From assembly GCA_018466975.1 (NCBI GenBank), contig JAENRS010000022.1:744001-808000 (forward strand): 64,000 nucleotides of DNA. Direction: 5' to 3'. Below are positions 48,185 through 59,396 of this stretch, in pieces. The position numbers and the translations under genes are program-made. The first letter of the stretch is position 1, and every line of letters begins with the position of its first letter. The stretch comes from Sparassis latifolia (lineage: Eukaryota; Basidiomycota; Agaricomycetes; Polyporales; Sparassidaceae). The notes beneath the pieces are model-generated. The model saw nothing but the letters and a program-made list of their open reading frames with translations, ran no database searches and was not told the DNA's origin.

Positions 48185-49183
48185 TTATTGGAAGCCCATC
48201 GTGTCGAATTCGTAGGTATAAGGCTCGCACTGCGCTCGCTTGGCAAGAGCCCGGCGAAAAACCTTGAGAGATAAGCGTGCTTCCTCAAGAGCCCTCTGCG
48301 GTGGGACACACCGAGGCGCTGACTCGGCAAGCATCTCAGGTGTCAGCGCGCGCCGCGTGGGGATGTTTGATCCCATGTACCGCATTGTCTCTATATAAAA
48401 ATGAGCACCTCCAGGTGAAAGCGGTAGATGGAAACATACGAGGTAGCCACACATCAGCAAATACAGCGGCTCTGTGTAGCTCGACGCATCCAAATTCGAC
48501 CTCGTCCGGCTCCACAATGTCAAATTTGAGGGGCGGCTTGTACTGACAGTCATGTTTGGTCGTCGCTGTGGAAAAATCGACAACGATAGGCGATCCTTCG
48601 TGGTTAACCACAATGTTGTTTTCAACAATATCGCCATGTTTGATGCCTTTGCGATGCATCTCTTCCAAAGTATCGAAAAGTTGTCGTCTAATGTATCAAG
48701 AAGTTCGGTCAGGAATAGGCAGTAGGTGCGGGACAAAAACACTTACCTGAATCTCCAGTCTGTGTAGCGCAATTTTCTCTCTAGCTCTCGCCCGCAATCC
48801 TCCAGCAGGAGACATGCGGCCAAGCCATCCTCCATCTCGCCTTTATATAGACCAAGACAGCATGGTATAGACCTGCCCTGCAGGTCTCGTAGTATCTCGT
48901 AAATGTGGGCTTCGACGGCCAATGCGTCCCTGGATCGCCTGCCATACACAACCTTACAAATAACCCCACTAGGAATTTGTTCGGTGGCCTCCGGGGATCC
49001 GGATTTAACATCGACGGTGGCACGATAAACTTGTTTGACTTGCTGTTCCTTGCGGACAGCCGTCACATTGGTAAGCGTCAGTTCAATGTCGCCGTAGTTG
49101 TCTGGGACTTGAACGCTCGACAGTTCAAAAAATGGAAACGGAGTGTTTTCGGCATAAAGGTCGGGAAACCGAAGGATAGCCAT
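48185..49183 (-). CDS. Kinase-like protein copy D, intact
   Basis: Exons 49183-48747, 48687-48440 and 48390-48185 give 296 residues. Marks: GVICKVVYGRRS with the ATP Lys, LQGRSIPCCLGLYKGEMEDG, catalytic loop HGDIVENNIVV, metal motif VVDFS, and a C-terminus with RRALAKRAQCEPYTYEFD. Exon 2 is 248 nt, as in copy B, and exon 3 is 206 nt, as in copies E, F and G. A minus-strand TATATAAG lies 80 bp upstream. The nuclease-like gene 2 starts 877 bp away on the other strand, forming a divergent pair. Substrate unknown. Confidence 0.78.
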
Positions 49184-49263
49184 GATCCAATGCAAGGGAA
49201 GAGGAAATTTATGAAAACGGGTTTAGAGAGCTCACTGCACTGAGCGTTCGTTTGGAAGCAGGT

Positions 49264-49271
49264 CTTATATA
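49264..49271 (-). promoter_or_regulatory. TATA box of kinase-like copy D
   Basis: TATATAAG on the minus strand, about 80 bp before the ATG at 49183. Confidence 0.6.
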
Positions 49272-49932
49272 TGAATGCCAGTTTGTTCCACCATGCCGAC
49301 GGTGGCGCAGTCACAGTGATCGGAATCTCGTCTTCGGAATCTTGTGCTTCCTGCCAAGTCTCTCTTGTCGTGCAATTGCCAGTGCCATCGCCGCCGACCT
49401 CGAAGCTATGCGAGTAAAAGCATGGAAACACAGCATATTCTCCCACGGGTGCGTTGACATGCTCAATTGCTTTGATCTCCGTGCCAAACCCATTCTTCGG
49501 TCGTTTATGTTGCAGCTGTCGTTGCCGCAGCTGTTGCACCTCTGAGTCAGCTTTTCCATCATCTTCTGTAGAATCGTTTCAAGCGCGCCGTCGCATCTCA
49601 ACACTTGATACTTTCATACACTGTATGGATACTCGTGGTTGACACTCGCCTACAGTAGCAACTGCCACATCGTGGCAATTCCATCTCCGAGCTATCCCTT
49701 TCCAGGTATTATGGAATAGCATATATGTCCACCGGAGCGTTGCTATGCCTGATAGTTCACACGAGGATCTACAGGGAATCCCTGCTGAAACATGAGTACA
49801 ATAGCTTCGAAGGCTCGCAGGCTATTTTCAGATGGTTTATCAGATCTGCCGCGCTACGACAATTGTGAAGTTACATCCATTGAATACTGCGGAAAGCCGT
49901 CAACAAACACGGATAGATGCTTGTTGTGCTGC

Positions 49933-49939
49933 ATAAAAG
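49933..49939 (+). promoter_or_regulatory. ATAAAAG box of nuclease-like gene 2
   Basis: About 120 bp before the ATG; the setting GC-ATAAAAGC resembles CTATAAAAGC upstream of nuclease-like gene 3. Confidence 0.55.
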
Positions 49940-50059
49940 CCGCCTGTCTGTTCCGTAGACTCTACAGTTCTCTTCCTCGTTGCTCACGATCCAGCCTACG
50001 ATTCAGCCTATTGACGCCCTTGCATATCTGACCACTCCATATTTTTTTCACTAGTTATC

Positions 50060-51055
50060 ATGGAACCCTCCACGCCACCGAGAAAACACACCACCGATCA
50101 GCTGAGCACGCCACCCGGACAGACTGGGTCTTACTCTAACTTGTTCTCGTTGTCACCTCTCAGCACCATGTCTAGCCCGCGATCCGACCAGGAGCGCCAA
50201 AATCATCCCGCAATCCTTCCTATGACCTCAAGGACGTCGCCCGAGGACTGGAACATGTCTCCTAATGATTCTCCGAAGTCCAATAGAGACTGGAGCATGT
50301 CGCCAGATGACTTGTCAGTTCGAAGACATCTGATGCCGGGTCCTCATTCGCCCATGGAGGTACAAGATCCCGACCCTGAGGTTATGGAAATCGGCAGTGT
50401 TGCCCATCGTGCAAAATGGGTGGAACCACTGCCACTTCGGCCGCCCACTCCATTCGCAATCACAACGCTGCATGATGCATTGCGTGTTGAACTTCCCCGA
50501 ACTTCTCATGTCTACAAAACAGGTGCCTTGACGAGTACCCGAGCGATCCGAGAAACAGTGATCGACCTTCACATTCAGAACCCCCTTCATAAGGTCGTCT
50601 ACCTGCCGACACTGGTGACTTCTCTACGTGATCTTGCTATGGAAGAGCTCAAGAAGGTATCCATCAAATGGGGCGACCTAGATGATGTCTTGGCGATGAC
50701 AAACTTTCACCCATATAATACCTCTCAGAACTTACCGAAGGTTATCTGGTCGGAGAAGGATGTGGAACATTTGTGTCATGCAGAGTTGTTCCGACCAGCA
50801 TTGGCCGCTGTACGTGCAGTAATCTCGAAGAATATCAAGGACAGCTCTAGTGTCCATCCTTACGTTTCGTCAGCTCCGAACTTCGATGGGGTAATTCCCG
50901 ATGGCATGGTTGTTTTGGACAAGGTGGGACCAGATCCAACGGTCGGAGTCGTCATCGAGAATAAAACCCCATCAATGTGGGCTGATGGCATGAAGTTTTC
51001 CAAACTGGAGCGCCCTACTGACGAAACACAAGATGCACGGATTCCTAACTGCTAA
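50060..51055 (+). CDS. PD-(D/E)XK nuclease-like protein 2, C-terminally truncated
   Basis: One 331-residue frame from an ATG in the same context as gene 3 (M-x-x-STPP...LFSLSPLS). The Ser/Pro-rich first 110 residues look disordered. The ordered region has KVVYLPTLVTSLRDLAMEELK, FHPYNTSQNLPKVIWSEKDVE, LFRPALAAVRAV, HPYVSSAPN, then the signature GVIPDGM followed by VVIENKTPSMW. In gene 3 the exon continues with IPAGTAMRFYWP and ends VIVQ at a splice donor. Here that stretch is missing, the frame ends at TAA 51053-51055, and no donor in phase with the next exon is visible. The putative catalytic core is kept. It forms a divergent pair with kinase-like copy D. Confidence 0.65.
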   Translation: MEPSTPPRKHTTDQLSTPPGQTGSYSNLFSLSPLSTMSSPRSDQERQNHPAILPMTSRTSPEDWNMSPNDSPKSNRDWSMSPDDLSVRRHLMPGPHSPMEVQDPDPEVMEIGSVAHRAKWVEPLPLRPPTPFAITTLHDALRVELPRTSHVYKTGALTSTRAIRETVIDLHIQNPLHKVVYLPTLVTSLRDLAMEELKKVSIKWGDLDDVLAMTNFHPYNTSQNLPKVIWSEKDVEHLCHAELFRPALAAVRAVISKNIKDSSSVHPYVSSAPNFDGVIPDGMVVLDKVGPDPTVGVVIENKTPSMWADGMKFSKLERPTDETQDARIPNC

Positions 51056-51097
51056 CGAGAGAAAACCTCGTTCTGAGGTTCTCATTCATCCTGACAG

Positions 51098-51511
51098 GTT
51101 TGGACCGAGATGGTCAAGACGACGTGTGATCTCGGGATATTATCGACCTCCCAAGTAACCGTTTTTCTCACACGCGGACGAGGGAAGCATAATGACACCC
51201 TGTACATATCTCCCGCCTATTCGCGTGGAATGTGCCCTGTTTACGCGGTATTCTGCTGGTTTGCCATATCTGCGGGTGTTCTCAAGTACGAAGACCTAGA
51301 TCTACCTCCTCCGGAAACTACTTGGTGGAGTGATATGGTTCGTCGGGATGCCTACAACGAGTCCCCTGGTATATGTGCACGGTGAGTAATCTCTCTAGCA
51401 CTGGTACTTTGAACTTGAGTTCATGCGGCGAAACCACAGAACCTATTATTCGAGATTTGACAGTGAAATCAAGGAGTCCACACTCTGGAAAGAAAGACAT
51501 CATCTCACTTG
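51098..51511 (+). pseudogene. Orphan 3' exons of nuclease-like gene 2
   Basis: After an acceptor at 51097, VWTEMVKTTCDLGIL and YISPAYSRGMCPVYAVFCWFA match exon 2 of gene 3. After a second intron, TYYSRFDSEIKEST (to 51511) matches its last exon. These exons are open, but the exon they should be spliced to has lost its 3' end. Confidence 0.65.
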
Positions 51512-53294
51512 ATCTTGCCGAATGTAGGCTCCTTTCTGGCGGTCTGATTTGAAAGATCTCCTGCGTCTGTAAACATGTACTCGCTTCCTCCGGCTTACTG
51601 AGCAATGGATAATTGTCTTTCTGTGATATATAGTCCGAATTATCTCACTCACATTGTGGTTTGTGTTATACATGAAGACAAATGTATTGCATACGATGCT
51701 CTAACGAGCCCCCCTTAGTCATGACCAGTCGGATGCGCCTCCAACTCTCAAACTTCATGCCGCTCTCGATAACCTTCTTGCGAGCCCCTCAGAAATACTT
51801 ATCGACGTGCTGCGCGAGCCCCGCAATACGTTGGCGCAAATCCGGAAGGAAAGGTTCGTAGCTGAAGCAACTGCTTTATCCCACTCGCTATTCCAGCCTA
51901 TTGTTGCCACTCACCTTGTATGAGATCTGATCCACTACATCCACCTTGTTCCGTCTGCGCCGCGATGCCACTTCTCCAGTTGTGTGCAATGTTTGATCAC
52001 CGTAACATCCTACTCCACCTTGTTGGTATCTGTAAAAACATCGGACCGATGTCTGTGAAAATGTACCTCTGATATCAATGAAGATAACTAGGTCATCTTA
52101 CCTCCATCCCTCCATAAAATCCCCCAAATCGCGGATTTGAAAAGATCGTGATCGCATACATGGTGCGTGCGAATTCTGTAGAACGGGAGCACCACGTCGG
52201 GCATGCGAGCTCATTGTACCTTATACCTTGAAGAGCTTGGGCTGCATGCTACAGATTAGACTACAAAAAGTCCCAGAAACTTGTGTATGCACCTTCACAT
52301 TTTCGCGCCGAGGCCAGCCTTTACGTCTCTGGGTTAGACTGCTTACGGACGGTTGTACCGTTCGGGACATGATACTGCGCACTTACGACTTGCAGAGAAG
52401 GACGTACGGTGACTGACTTCCGGGGCTTCCACGGCGCCGTGTGACTACGGCCGACATCCAAAGAATGAGTGCAAAGCGAATTCGCCGCAGCACAATCTGC
52501 AGACTGCTCCAGTTCAAAATCTCGAGCATATGTGCATAGCCTACCGCCCTAGGATCCTCGCACATCCGAGTCTCGAGTCGGTCCATCAGGCTTTACGTCA
52601 TATAACATGCACCTATCGAGACAGACCTATGAGCAGCATGAGCCGGAATGACAAGATGCGCCTACGACCGCACAACGACAAGAGCGCAAAGGTATCGCAA
52701 ATGTAGGCTCGTTAACCAGCCTGTAGTAGATAGGAAGAAAAAGTTGTTCCTCTCTATAGTGTCGAGTGAGCACCTTGATTACCTCGACACCTCCCAAAGC
52801 GCCGCGCACGTACCTTCTACTGACAAGGATCAGGTTCCGCCCATCGGGGAGCACACGGAAGCAGATCCAGTTTGCTGACGCGGAGGATCGATCGTTGAGT
52901 TATCCAGATGAGATTGAAGTTGGATGAGCACTCATCGGGATACGGTTCAACCGGGATCTGAATCGGACAGTGCAAGCTGCAGCCCGAGCAACGAGAAGGA
53001 CTGGGCACTGGGCAGGGATCCCTCTTTTTCTTTCTTTCCTTTTTTCTTTCTTACTAGTTAAGAAAAAAAAAAAAAAAGGAAGTCCCGAACAGATGGCCGA
53101 GTTTGGGTAGGCGCTGATGGCTAGTTCAAATGTCTGAGGTGCGGCGGCGAGGCAGAAGAGTAGCGAGTATGGTGGTTGCCACGCGGATGTATTTGCATTT
53201 GACACGGGTGAAGCTTGAAATTGTTGAGTGACTTGAGTCTCGCAGTGTCCGAATCCGGAACTTGGTGTGCGTAAGCGCGTCTTCCAAGACCAAG
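51512..53294. other. Long intergenic stretch
   Basis: An open plus-strand segment at about 51720-51920 (LHAALDNLLASPSEILIDVL) looks protein-like, but I cannot place it in a gene. The rest is short frames. Confidence 0.4.
53021..53080. repeat. Pyrimidine tract followed by poly-A, able to fold back
   Basis: CTTTTTCTTTC-type run, ACTAGTTAAG hinge, then fifteen A and GGAAG. It lies about 215 bp before the BTB gene. Confidence 0.6.
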
Positions 53295-54444
53295 ATGGAC
53301 GACGGTGACAATACGCGCCCTTTGTCTCACTCCAGGTCTCGACGTCTCCGCTCTCATGACAAGCAAGATTCTTCCAGGCCGACGAAGCGCATTAGGCTCC
53401 ACCCCTCTCGCGTGAAGCATGACGAATATATTCGTCACGGCGTGTATTGGTATACTAGCGGTTCTGTCATTTTGCGCGTGTCGAATACCCTCTTCAAGCT
53501 CTCCAAGATGCGGCTGGCAAGTCAATCGCAGTATTTTGCCAAGCTGTTCGAACAGGAGAATGCACAGGGCGGGTCATCTTCGCAGGGAAGCGAGGAAGTG
53601 TTCAAGCGCGAGATCGTGGACGGTTGTCCTGTGTACGAGGTCCTCAATCTCAGTGTGTTGGATATGGAGAGATTGTTAGGAGCGTTGGATGATGGACTGT
53701 ACGTGCTCAAAACTCTTGGCGAATACTAGCGCGGCTCATTTTACTCGGGCCAGCGCCCTCTCCGTGGTGACTCCATCGTTCAAGGTCATTGTATCCATTT
53801 TGCGTGCAGTATCTACACTATCTGTTTCATCTTCAATCGTTTACGCTAAGCACCAGCTCCGTAAAGCTTGGCCTTCCGATCTTGACAAACTCAACTGCGG
53901 TGCAACAGACCTGAAGAGGGTGACAGAGTTAATCATCATCGCGAAGCACTACAATGTGCCGGAGGTGCTCAAGCGGGCATTCTACGAACTGCTTCAAAGC
54001 AAGCAATTTTGGCTGCACATGAAGAACGATCGTAACGACGTTCACCCTGGAGACAAAGACTTCATCCGTCTCCTGGTCGCTCGCGACGAAATGCAGTCTG
54101 CGTGGATTCGGACCATGAAATCACCTCCATTCTCACATAATTTGCAATTGCAGCACTCTGACGACGCCGACATTGTAAAGCGGTGCCAGACCGCCTGGGA
54201 AAATAATCAGCAGCAGTGGATTGAAGTCGTCGTCCAGTCTGATATCTTCGAGGAGGGCAGATTCGATCCATTTACTGGGTTGGATGCCATCGTCGATGTC
54301 GACTGGGCTGCAATCGGCTATTGTTCCCGGTGTGTGGGTGCTCGCAAGAAGACTTTGACAGGCCTGAAGGCTACTTGGTGGAAAAATTTGGATCCATGGT
54401 TGAAGCTGGAGGGGAGAAGACTCGTCTGGACACTCGAGGTCTAG
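53295..54444 (+). CDS. BTB/POZ-domain-like protein
   Basis: Exons 53295-53698 and 53730-54444 give 372 residues. After a basic, Ser/Arg-rich start, HDEYIRHGVYWYTSGSVILRV and NTLFKLSKMRLASQSQYFAKLF match the BTB fold as it appears in the many basidiomycete BTB proteins. GCPVYEVLNLSVLDMERLLGALDDG is the usual continuation. The second exon has FKVIVSILRAVSTLSVSS and LKRVTELIIIAKHYNVPEVLKRAFYELL, a BACK-like helical region. BTB proteins mediate dimerisation and CUL3 recruitment; no partner is visible here. The only intron would be 31 nt (53699-53729) and must be removed to keep the frame. Confidence 0.75.
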
Positions 54445-54533
54445 CGCTCTACTTATCGCGTAAGTTCCGTCAAATACATGCTTGCCCTTGCCGTCCTGGC
54501 TAATTGTCGTCGTAAGTCATCGCGGTTCGTACC

Positions 54534-55743
54534 ATGGTTTGCTTAGTCGATCGAGACAAGCTTGTGCCCTTGGAGTTCTTCCCCGCGACGTTCGTGGTTT
54601 TATTGACCGCTCGCGTGGATATAGTGCAGATGCTCGTAGGCGAAGAGAGTGTATTTATACGTATGCGACCTCGAGATGAATTCGACACCTGGTTGCATGC
54701 AAGCACCTTTCGATCTATTATACAACGGTCTCAGTCTCTCGATGTCTTCGCACTACACATTCCTTGTTCCCGGGCATCCGGATGCTCCATCCTCTAGAAC
54801 AGTACGCCCTGCTCAAGATCGACCAATACGCCCTTCCTCTTGTTCGGGCTCTCGAAGATCTCGAAGTTTTCATCCGAGACGTCATCTTGAATGACATCTC
54901 GTATCCCTTGTGCGCTGAAGAACTGTCAGCCCACGTTAGCACATGGTACGATGGAAATGGAGATGCACCGCGAATGGCATCGCTTGCCGTGAGGATCAGC
55001 TCGCGACTATTATTGAAGTCGTGAAGGCGTTTCGGGTGGACGATGAACAGCTTGCTCGGGTGCGTTCCCAGATATACCTATCACCGCCAAGGAACTGTGT
55101 ACCTGGCACTCAAATAGGTATTACTACACTGGAGGAGATGATGGATGAAGAGATAATATGGCGACGAAAGTGTTTTGTTGTCAGTTCAGCCACAGACGCG
55201 TTAGAGGCACGTGACGGACGCGAGGTGACAGCACCCTTTGTTCAAAACCTCTCTGGAACGCCTATCAGAACTACGCCTGCTACACACATGTGTCGGCCGG
55301 CTTGGAGTTGTACAACCTCTACATACAAGGACCCAAAAGGCTCTGGTCTTATGTGGAAGGATTGTGCAGGACCACGATGGTATATGATGGTGAGTAAGGT
55401 CGTGCAACCCTCCCCAGTCATTTGTGTACACCGACGACCCTTAGCTGAGGATCTCGAACGTGATTTTACCACCAATCATAGACCGTATTTCTCCTGCCGG
55501 GATGGTTGAAGATCGTGAGTCCTTTCTATATTCTTGAGATAATTGTACTCAAGCTTCTGCGATCTGCATGTAACAGTAATTCACGCACCCGGAGATCGCG
55601 TCCTCGTTATTGATCTCGCTCTCATTCCAGTCTACCGCGAGCCGGGGTTGTGTACAAGGCGATGGTCCACCATGTCGTCTTGCGCCATTCTATTAGCGCG
55701 TCCGCTCGTGCATCGGTGTGTTCTACTTTGCGATGCCCGATGA
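54534..55743 (+). pseudogene. Decayed hypothetical gene of a basidiomycete family
   Basis: Successive open pieces make sense only with frame changes: MVCLVDRDKLVPLEFFP and FDTWLHASTFRSIIQR; then MLHPLEQYALLKIDQYALPL and CAEELSAHVSTW; then EVVKAFRVDDEQLARVRSQI and EEMMDEEIIWRRKCFV; then AGLELYNLYIQGPKRLWSY; then LRISNVILPPIIDRISP. Breaks lie near 54770, 55015 and 55265 with no intron that would bridge them, so I call it a pseudogene. I recall similar hypothetical proteins in mushrooms but know no function. Confidence 0.5.
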
Positions 55744-55989
55744 CGGGCAGACGACTCGCTCCCCAACACTTGTCACATTCCTCGCGAAGATCTTCGTTAA
55801 TCTCGCAGATTGTTTAATGTTGTATGTATGTGCCATTCGCGAGCCTTTGTTCCTCCTGTAGCGGCCAGGCGTCACAACCCTTGCCGGATGGGTCATCTGC
55901 GCAGTTTGAAGATGTATAATTAAGACACCAAGAAACAGTGGGTCCATTCGTCTAATACCCTGCCAAAATCCGATATCGACTTCCACGAC

Positions 55990-56345
55990 ATATCCCACTG
56001 GTGAGTCCATTCTCCGTAGTTCTCACCGCCTTCATTAACATAACAAAGTCTCCTACATCTCTGTTGTCTTCTACTGGTTCGCAAACCTCTAGCATGGCCA
56101 ATGGTATGTATTGCATTTGCGAGTTCTTCAGCCGTACGAACGCGTCTTTCGATATTATAATCAACATTTCAGCAGGTCCTTCAGAAGACAGCAGGCGTTG
56201 CGGAAATTGCACGAAGCGAATATTCTGCACAATGATACTTGCATGAATTTTTTTTCGACCCGATGGACTTCTGAAGACCATCAATTTAGATTGTGCACGC
56301 GCAGACCATCCCTGTTTAGCCATCGAGATTATACCTTACAACCGT
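55990..56345 (+). pseudogene. Kinase-like relic, different subtype
   Basis: RRQQALRKLHEANILHNDT with MNFF following resembles a kinase catalytic loop (HND...N). Frames are broken on both sides and the metal motif is not recognisable. The wording LRKLHEA is closer to fungal FunK1-like kinases than to the local family. Confidence 0.4.
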
Positions 56346-57021
56346 GAGCCGCCGCCCAATGTTTTTGTGCAGAGTTGCATTGCATCGCTGTTTGTGTATA
56401 CGATCGCCAGGTATGCGTGTTTTTACTGTTAGTCTAAGTACAAAATTAGATTAACAGATGCACTCAACTCGATGGCAGGTACAGTCATATGTTTCGGTAA
56501 ACTGCACCATTTCACGGTTGCTTGCTGTCCTTCCACTGTACTGTCGTGGTTGCTATGACTCTGGTCGCGACAGGCATGCTTGTACGATTGAAATAGGTTA
56601 CCTGAGGCAAACTCCGGGTCTTGTTTCGAGATGGCGCAGTGTCCTGACTCCTGACACGGAATCTGTGAGTACGTGTTTAGCCTAAGTCTTCTAGCATGCT
56701 TGCTATACGAACCACTACAGTAAATTCTTAAACCTAGCACCTTTGGGGCGTGGAAGTCAAGTTGGGAGGGAGCTAAAGCCCCCACGTGCCTGTCACAATG
56801 TCTGCGTTCTCCGTGTTCTCGTTTGTCTGTTTTCTCTGCAGTCATCATTCGTGGCGTTCCCCGTGGACATTGTTTTAACATGTTAACGCCCAAAATCTGC
56901 ACGATACAGAATCGCCAGGCGAAGAATACGAATTTTTCGTGTCGACGGTCTACTGCCTCGACCGGGCCCCTTGGATGGGTACATTAGGGGAATCGCAGGA
57001 CCTTGCGCACCACGCTAGAAT
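56346..57021. other. Intergenic, no gene seen
   Basis: Short frames only. Confidence 0.45.
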
Positions 57022-57629
57022 GTGCTGGAAGTCTACGTCGAGAAGTCGCATGCAAGGTCAACTATGGGAAGCGATCCTTCCTGGCATTGCGTCATGAGCT
57101 GGATGTTTACCGGCAACTCTGCTAGTTGCGGGGCGAATAGTGTATCCCTCACTGCTTTCGGTGAGAACCTGAGGAGACCGCTGCGCGGTTCTGGTTGGAA
57201 CTTGAGGTGAGGCTGTGTACCTATCGGTCCATATGGCTGCAGCTAACACTATCATCTTAGAGATCAAGTCCTTACCTTATTTCGTCGGATATACCACATG
57301 GATGTTGAGCATGATGACTTCTATGAGGACCACATTGTAATCGACATGGACGAGCGTCCATTCCTCGTCGATTTCGGCGATGCGGCAAAACAACAGTGCA
57401 TACTTACGACACTCACCAAAATTAACTTGTGGGTCTACATTATCTCCTTGTTGAGATTATTTCCACGAGGACCTCATCATCGTATAGGATCTGTGGATAA
57501 GTATTTTAATACAAAATATGGAGACACCAACTCCCAGTCAGACCTTGCAGAAACAAGCGGCTCTTCGCAAGTACAGCAGAACTCTCGAGAAGTGGTCGCG
57601 GTGCGAACCGTAGTCGTACGAATGTGCTA
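57022..57629 (+). pseudogene. Kinase-like relic H
   Basis: Pieces in order: CKVNYGKRSFLALRHELDVY (57046-57110), a gap, GENLRRPLRGSGWNLR with a donor, then IYHMDVEHDDFYEDHIVIDMD and FLVDFGDAAKQ in exon 2 (note DFG rather than DFD). The tail LRKYSRTLEKWSRCEP is followed by a stop where intact copies continue. It converges tail to tail with kinase-like copy E. Its 3' end was duplicated together with copy E. Confidence 0.7.
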
Positions 57630-57822
57630 AATGAATTTTCGCCAACCTTCTACTGTGATACGCAAGTAGGGCGAACTGTATAGTCGGCATGATTCTCGAG
57701 TCCCAATAGTCCCTTTCAATACAGTTGGCATGACATTGGAAGTTTAATCATTGAAGGTACATTGTCATCCAGAATACAGAAGCTATCACGGGGACATCCT
57801 AAGACCGAATGATGATTGAGGC

Positions 57823-58831
57823 TCACTCTTCCACCATACTGTTATCGAGATACTTATAAGGTTCACAGCGCTTTCGTTTCTCGAGAGCTGTGCGGTACAT
57901 CTGATGATAGACGTGTGCGCGTTCAAGTGCCTCTTCCGGCGAGGTCCCCGGAGGTGCAACCGTAGCAAGCAACTCTGGCGAGTCGGTGTACTTTATCGGA
58001 ATTCTCCTTCCCAAAAAACGGAATGTTTCTTCCATAGAATGAGTACCGCATGCACACAAATGAAGATGCAGACGTACTAGGTAGCCACACATCTGCCAAT
58101 TGCCCCGCCCAGTGCAACTCGTCACACCCGAAGTGGAATCGATCAGGTTCGGGGATGTCGAACTGGATGGGTAACTTAACCGGACAGTCATGGTTCTTGG
58201 ACTCGGAGATGTCAAAGTCGACAATAATGGGGTGCCCTTCCTTATTGATAACAATGTTCTGTTCACGGACGTCGTTGTGCACGACTCCCCGGCGATGAAT
58301 CTCGAACAATGAGTCGAGTACCTGTCGTCTGTGGTATTGGTTAGATGACTAGATAATTGTCTATCAATAGAGTGTGTAGGCTCACCTGAAGTCCCAAGAG
58401 GTGTATCGCAATTTTCTAGTGAGTTCCTCACCGCAGTACTCCAACAAAAGGCAGGCAGCCCGTCCATCGTCCATTTCACCCTCGTAGAGGCCAAAGCACC
58501 GAGGAATGAGACGACCTTGCAAGTCCTGCAGCTTTTCGTACATGCCGGACTCGAAATGCAACTTGTCCCTGGCAGGTCTGCCATAGACGACTTTGCAAAC
58601 AACTTCGCGAGGAAGATGCTCGGCGGCCTCAGGGGAATCAGACGTAAAATGGAGAGTGGCGCGATAAACTGCTGACAGTTTCTTGCCCTCGTGGATACAC
58701 ACTACGTTGGCGAGGGTCAACTGCAAGTTGTTATGAGGTCCCTCGTCAGCCTGAGGATCGACAGGGAGCAAGTCATAGAATTCGGGGAGTCTGGCGTCGG
58801 GAATGAGGCTAGGAAATCTCAGAAGGGCCAT
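57823..58831 (-). CDS. Kinase-like protein copy E, intact
   Basis: Exons 58831-58386, 58328-58078 and 58028-57823 give 300 residues. Lys80 in EVVCKVVYG is the candidate ATP Lys. LQGRLIPRCFGLYEGEMDDG is the family signature. Residues 166-173 hold the catalytic loop HNDVREQN and 186-188 the metal motif DFD. The C-terminal exon has SPELLATVAPPGTSPEEALE and KRKRCEPYKYLDN. A minus-strand TATAAG lies 66 bp upstream and a hairpin-forming palindrome sits between it and the ATG. The intact nuclease-like gene 3 starts 566 bp away on the other strand. This is the only pair here with both members open. Confidence 0.82.
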
Positions 58832-58873
58832 AATCGCAGAGAGCAGATGATTTCAAGTGAAGAGGGTGAGGAG

Positions 58874-58897
58874 GAGGGTGAGGTTCACCTCACCCTC
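58874..58897 (-). promoter_or_regulatory. Leader hairpin of kinase-like copy E
   Basis: GAGGGTGAGG, loop TTCA, CCTCACCCTC: a 10-bp perfect stem directly after the TATA box, so likely in the 5' leader. Copy F has the same hairpin with a longer loop. Confidence 0.55.
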
Positions 58898-58902
58898 TTA
58901 TA
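58897..58902 (-). promoter_or_regulatory. TATA box of kinase-like copy E
   Basis: TATAAG on the minus strand, about 66 bp before the ATG at 58831. Confidence 0.5.
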
Positions 58903-59284
58903 CGTGGTTGGGTTGTGGCGTCGTGTGGGCGCCCGCAATTAGTATGCAAGATCTCAATCTGGTCGCAGCCGTGCGCCCAATTTCTCTGATCCCTGATCCG
59001 GCTACCGCATAACAATTGTCTCTCGTTGTTAAAGGGCTTCATAAGTCTAACTACGGTGCTGATTTCCGACCGCTCACTGCTTTCTATGACAACCACTATT
59101 CACTTCTCTATGGCACACATGTCGAACTCCCACGAGAAGCTCCCGGGCATCCTCAAGAAGTCTCGGATCCCATTCTTCTTCGAAGGTCCGTGTCGTGTTT
59201 GCAGATGCTGTACAGTTCGCAAGATATGGAAGTGCTGCCACCTCGACTAAAACTCCACATCCCATGATTTTGGCCCAGGTCAGC

Positions 59285-59292
59285 TATAAAAG
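59285..59292 (+). promoter_or_regulatory. TATA box of nuclease-like gene 3
   Basis: TATAAAAG, 112 bp before the ATG at 59397. Confidence 0.65.
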
Positions 59293-59396
59293 CTGCGCCT
59301 CCATTCGACCACTTCCCTCAGTCCCCCCATCTCCAGAGATTGCGGCTCGTAAGCACCCAGCACTACCATCTCCTTTGCTATACAGACTGCATCCTC

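Larger units (their letters stand above)
49184..50059. promoter_or_regulatory. Divergent intergenic region of pair D/nuclease 2
   Basis: Holds a TATA box for each direction (49264-49271 minus, 49933-49939 plus). No other gene is supported, so the two genes do not obviously share one core promoter. Confidence 0.5.
57509..58899. repeat. Duplicated unit, copy 1 (relic tail plus kinase-like E)
   Basis: Shares ATACAAAATATGGAGACACC at its left edge and the leader hairpin at its right edge with 61620-62986; a third partial copy begins about 63249. Confidence 0.85.

Noticed and set aside
49078..49539. Minus-strand open frame over the start of kinase-like copy D and its promoter
   Set aside because: It is in a different frame from copy D and carries no family text.
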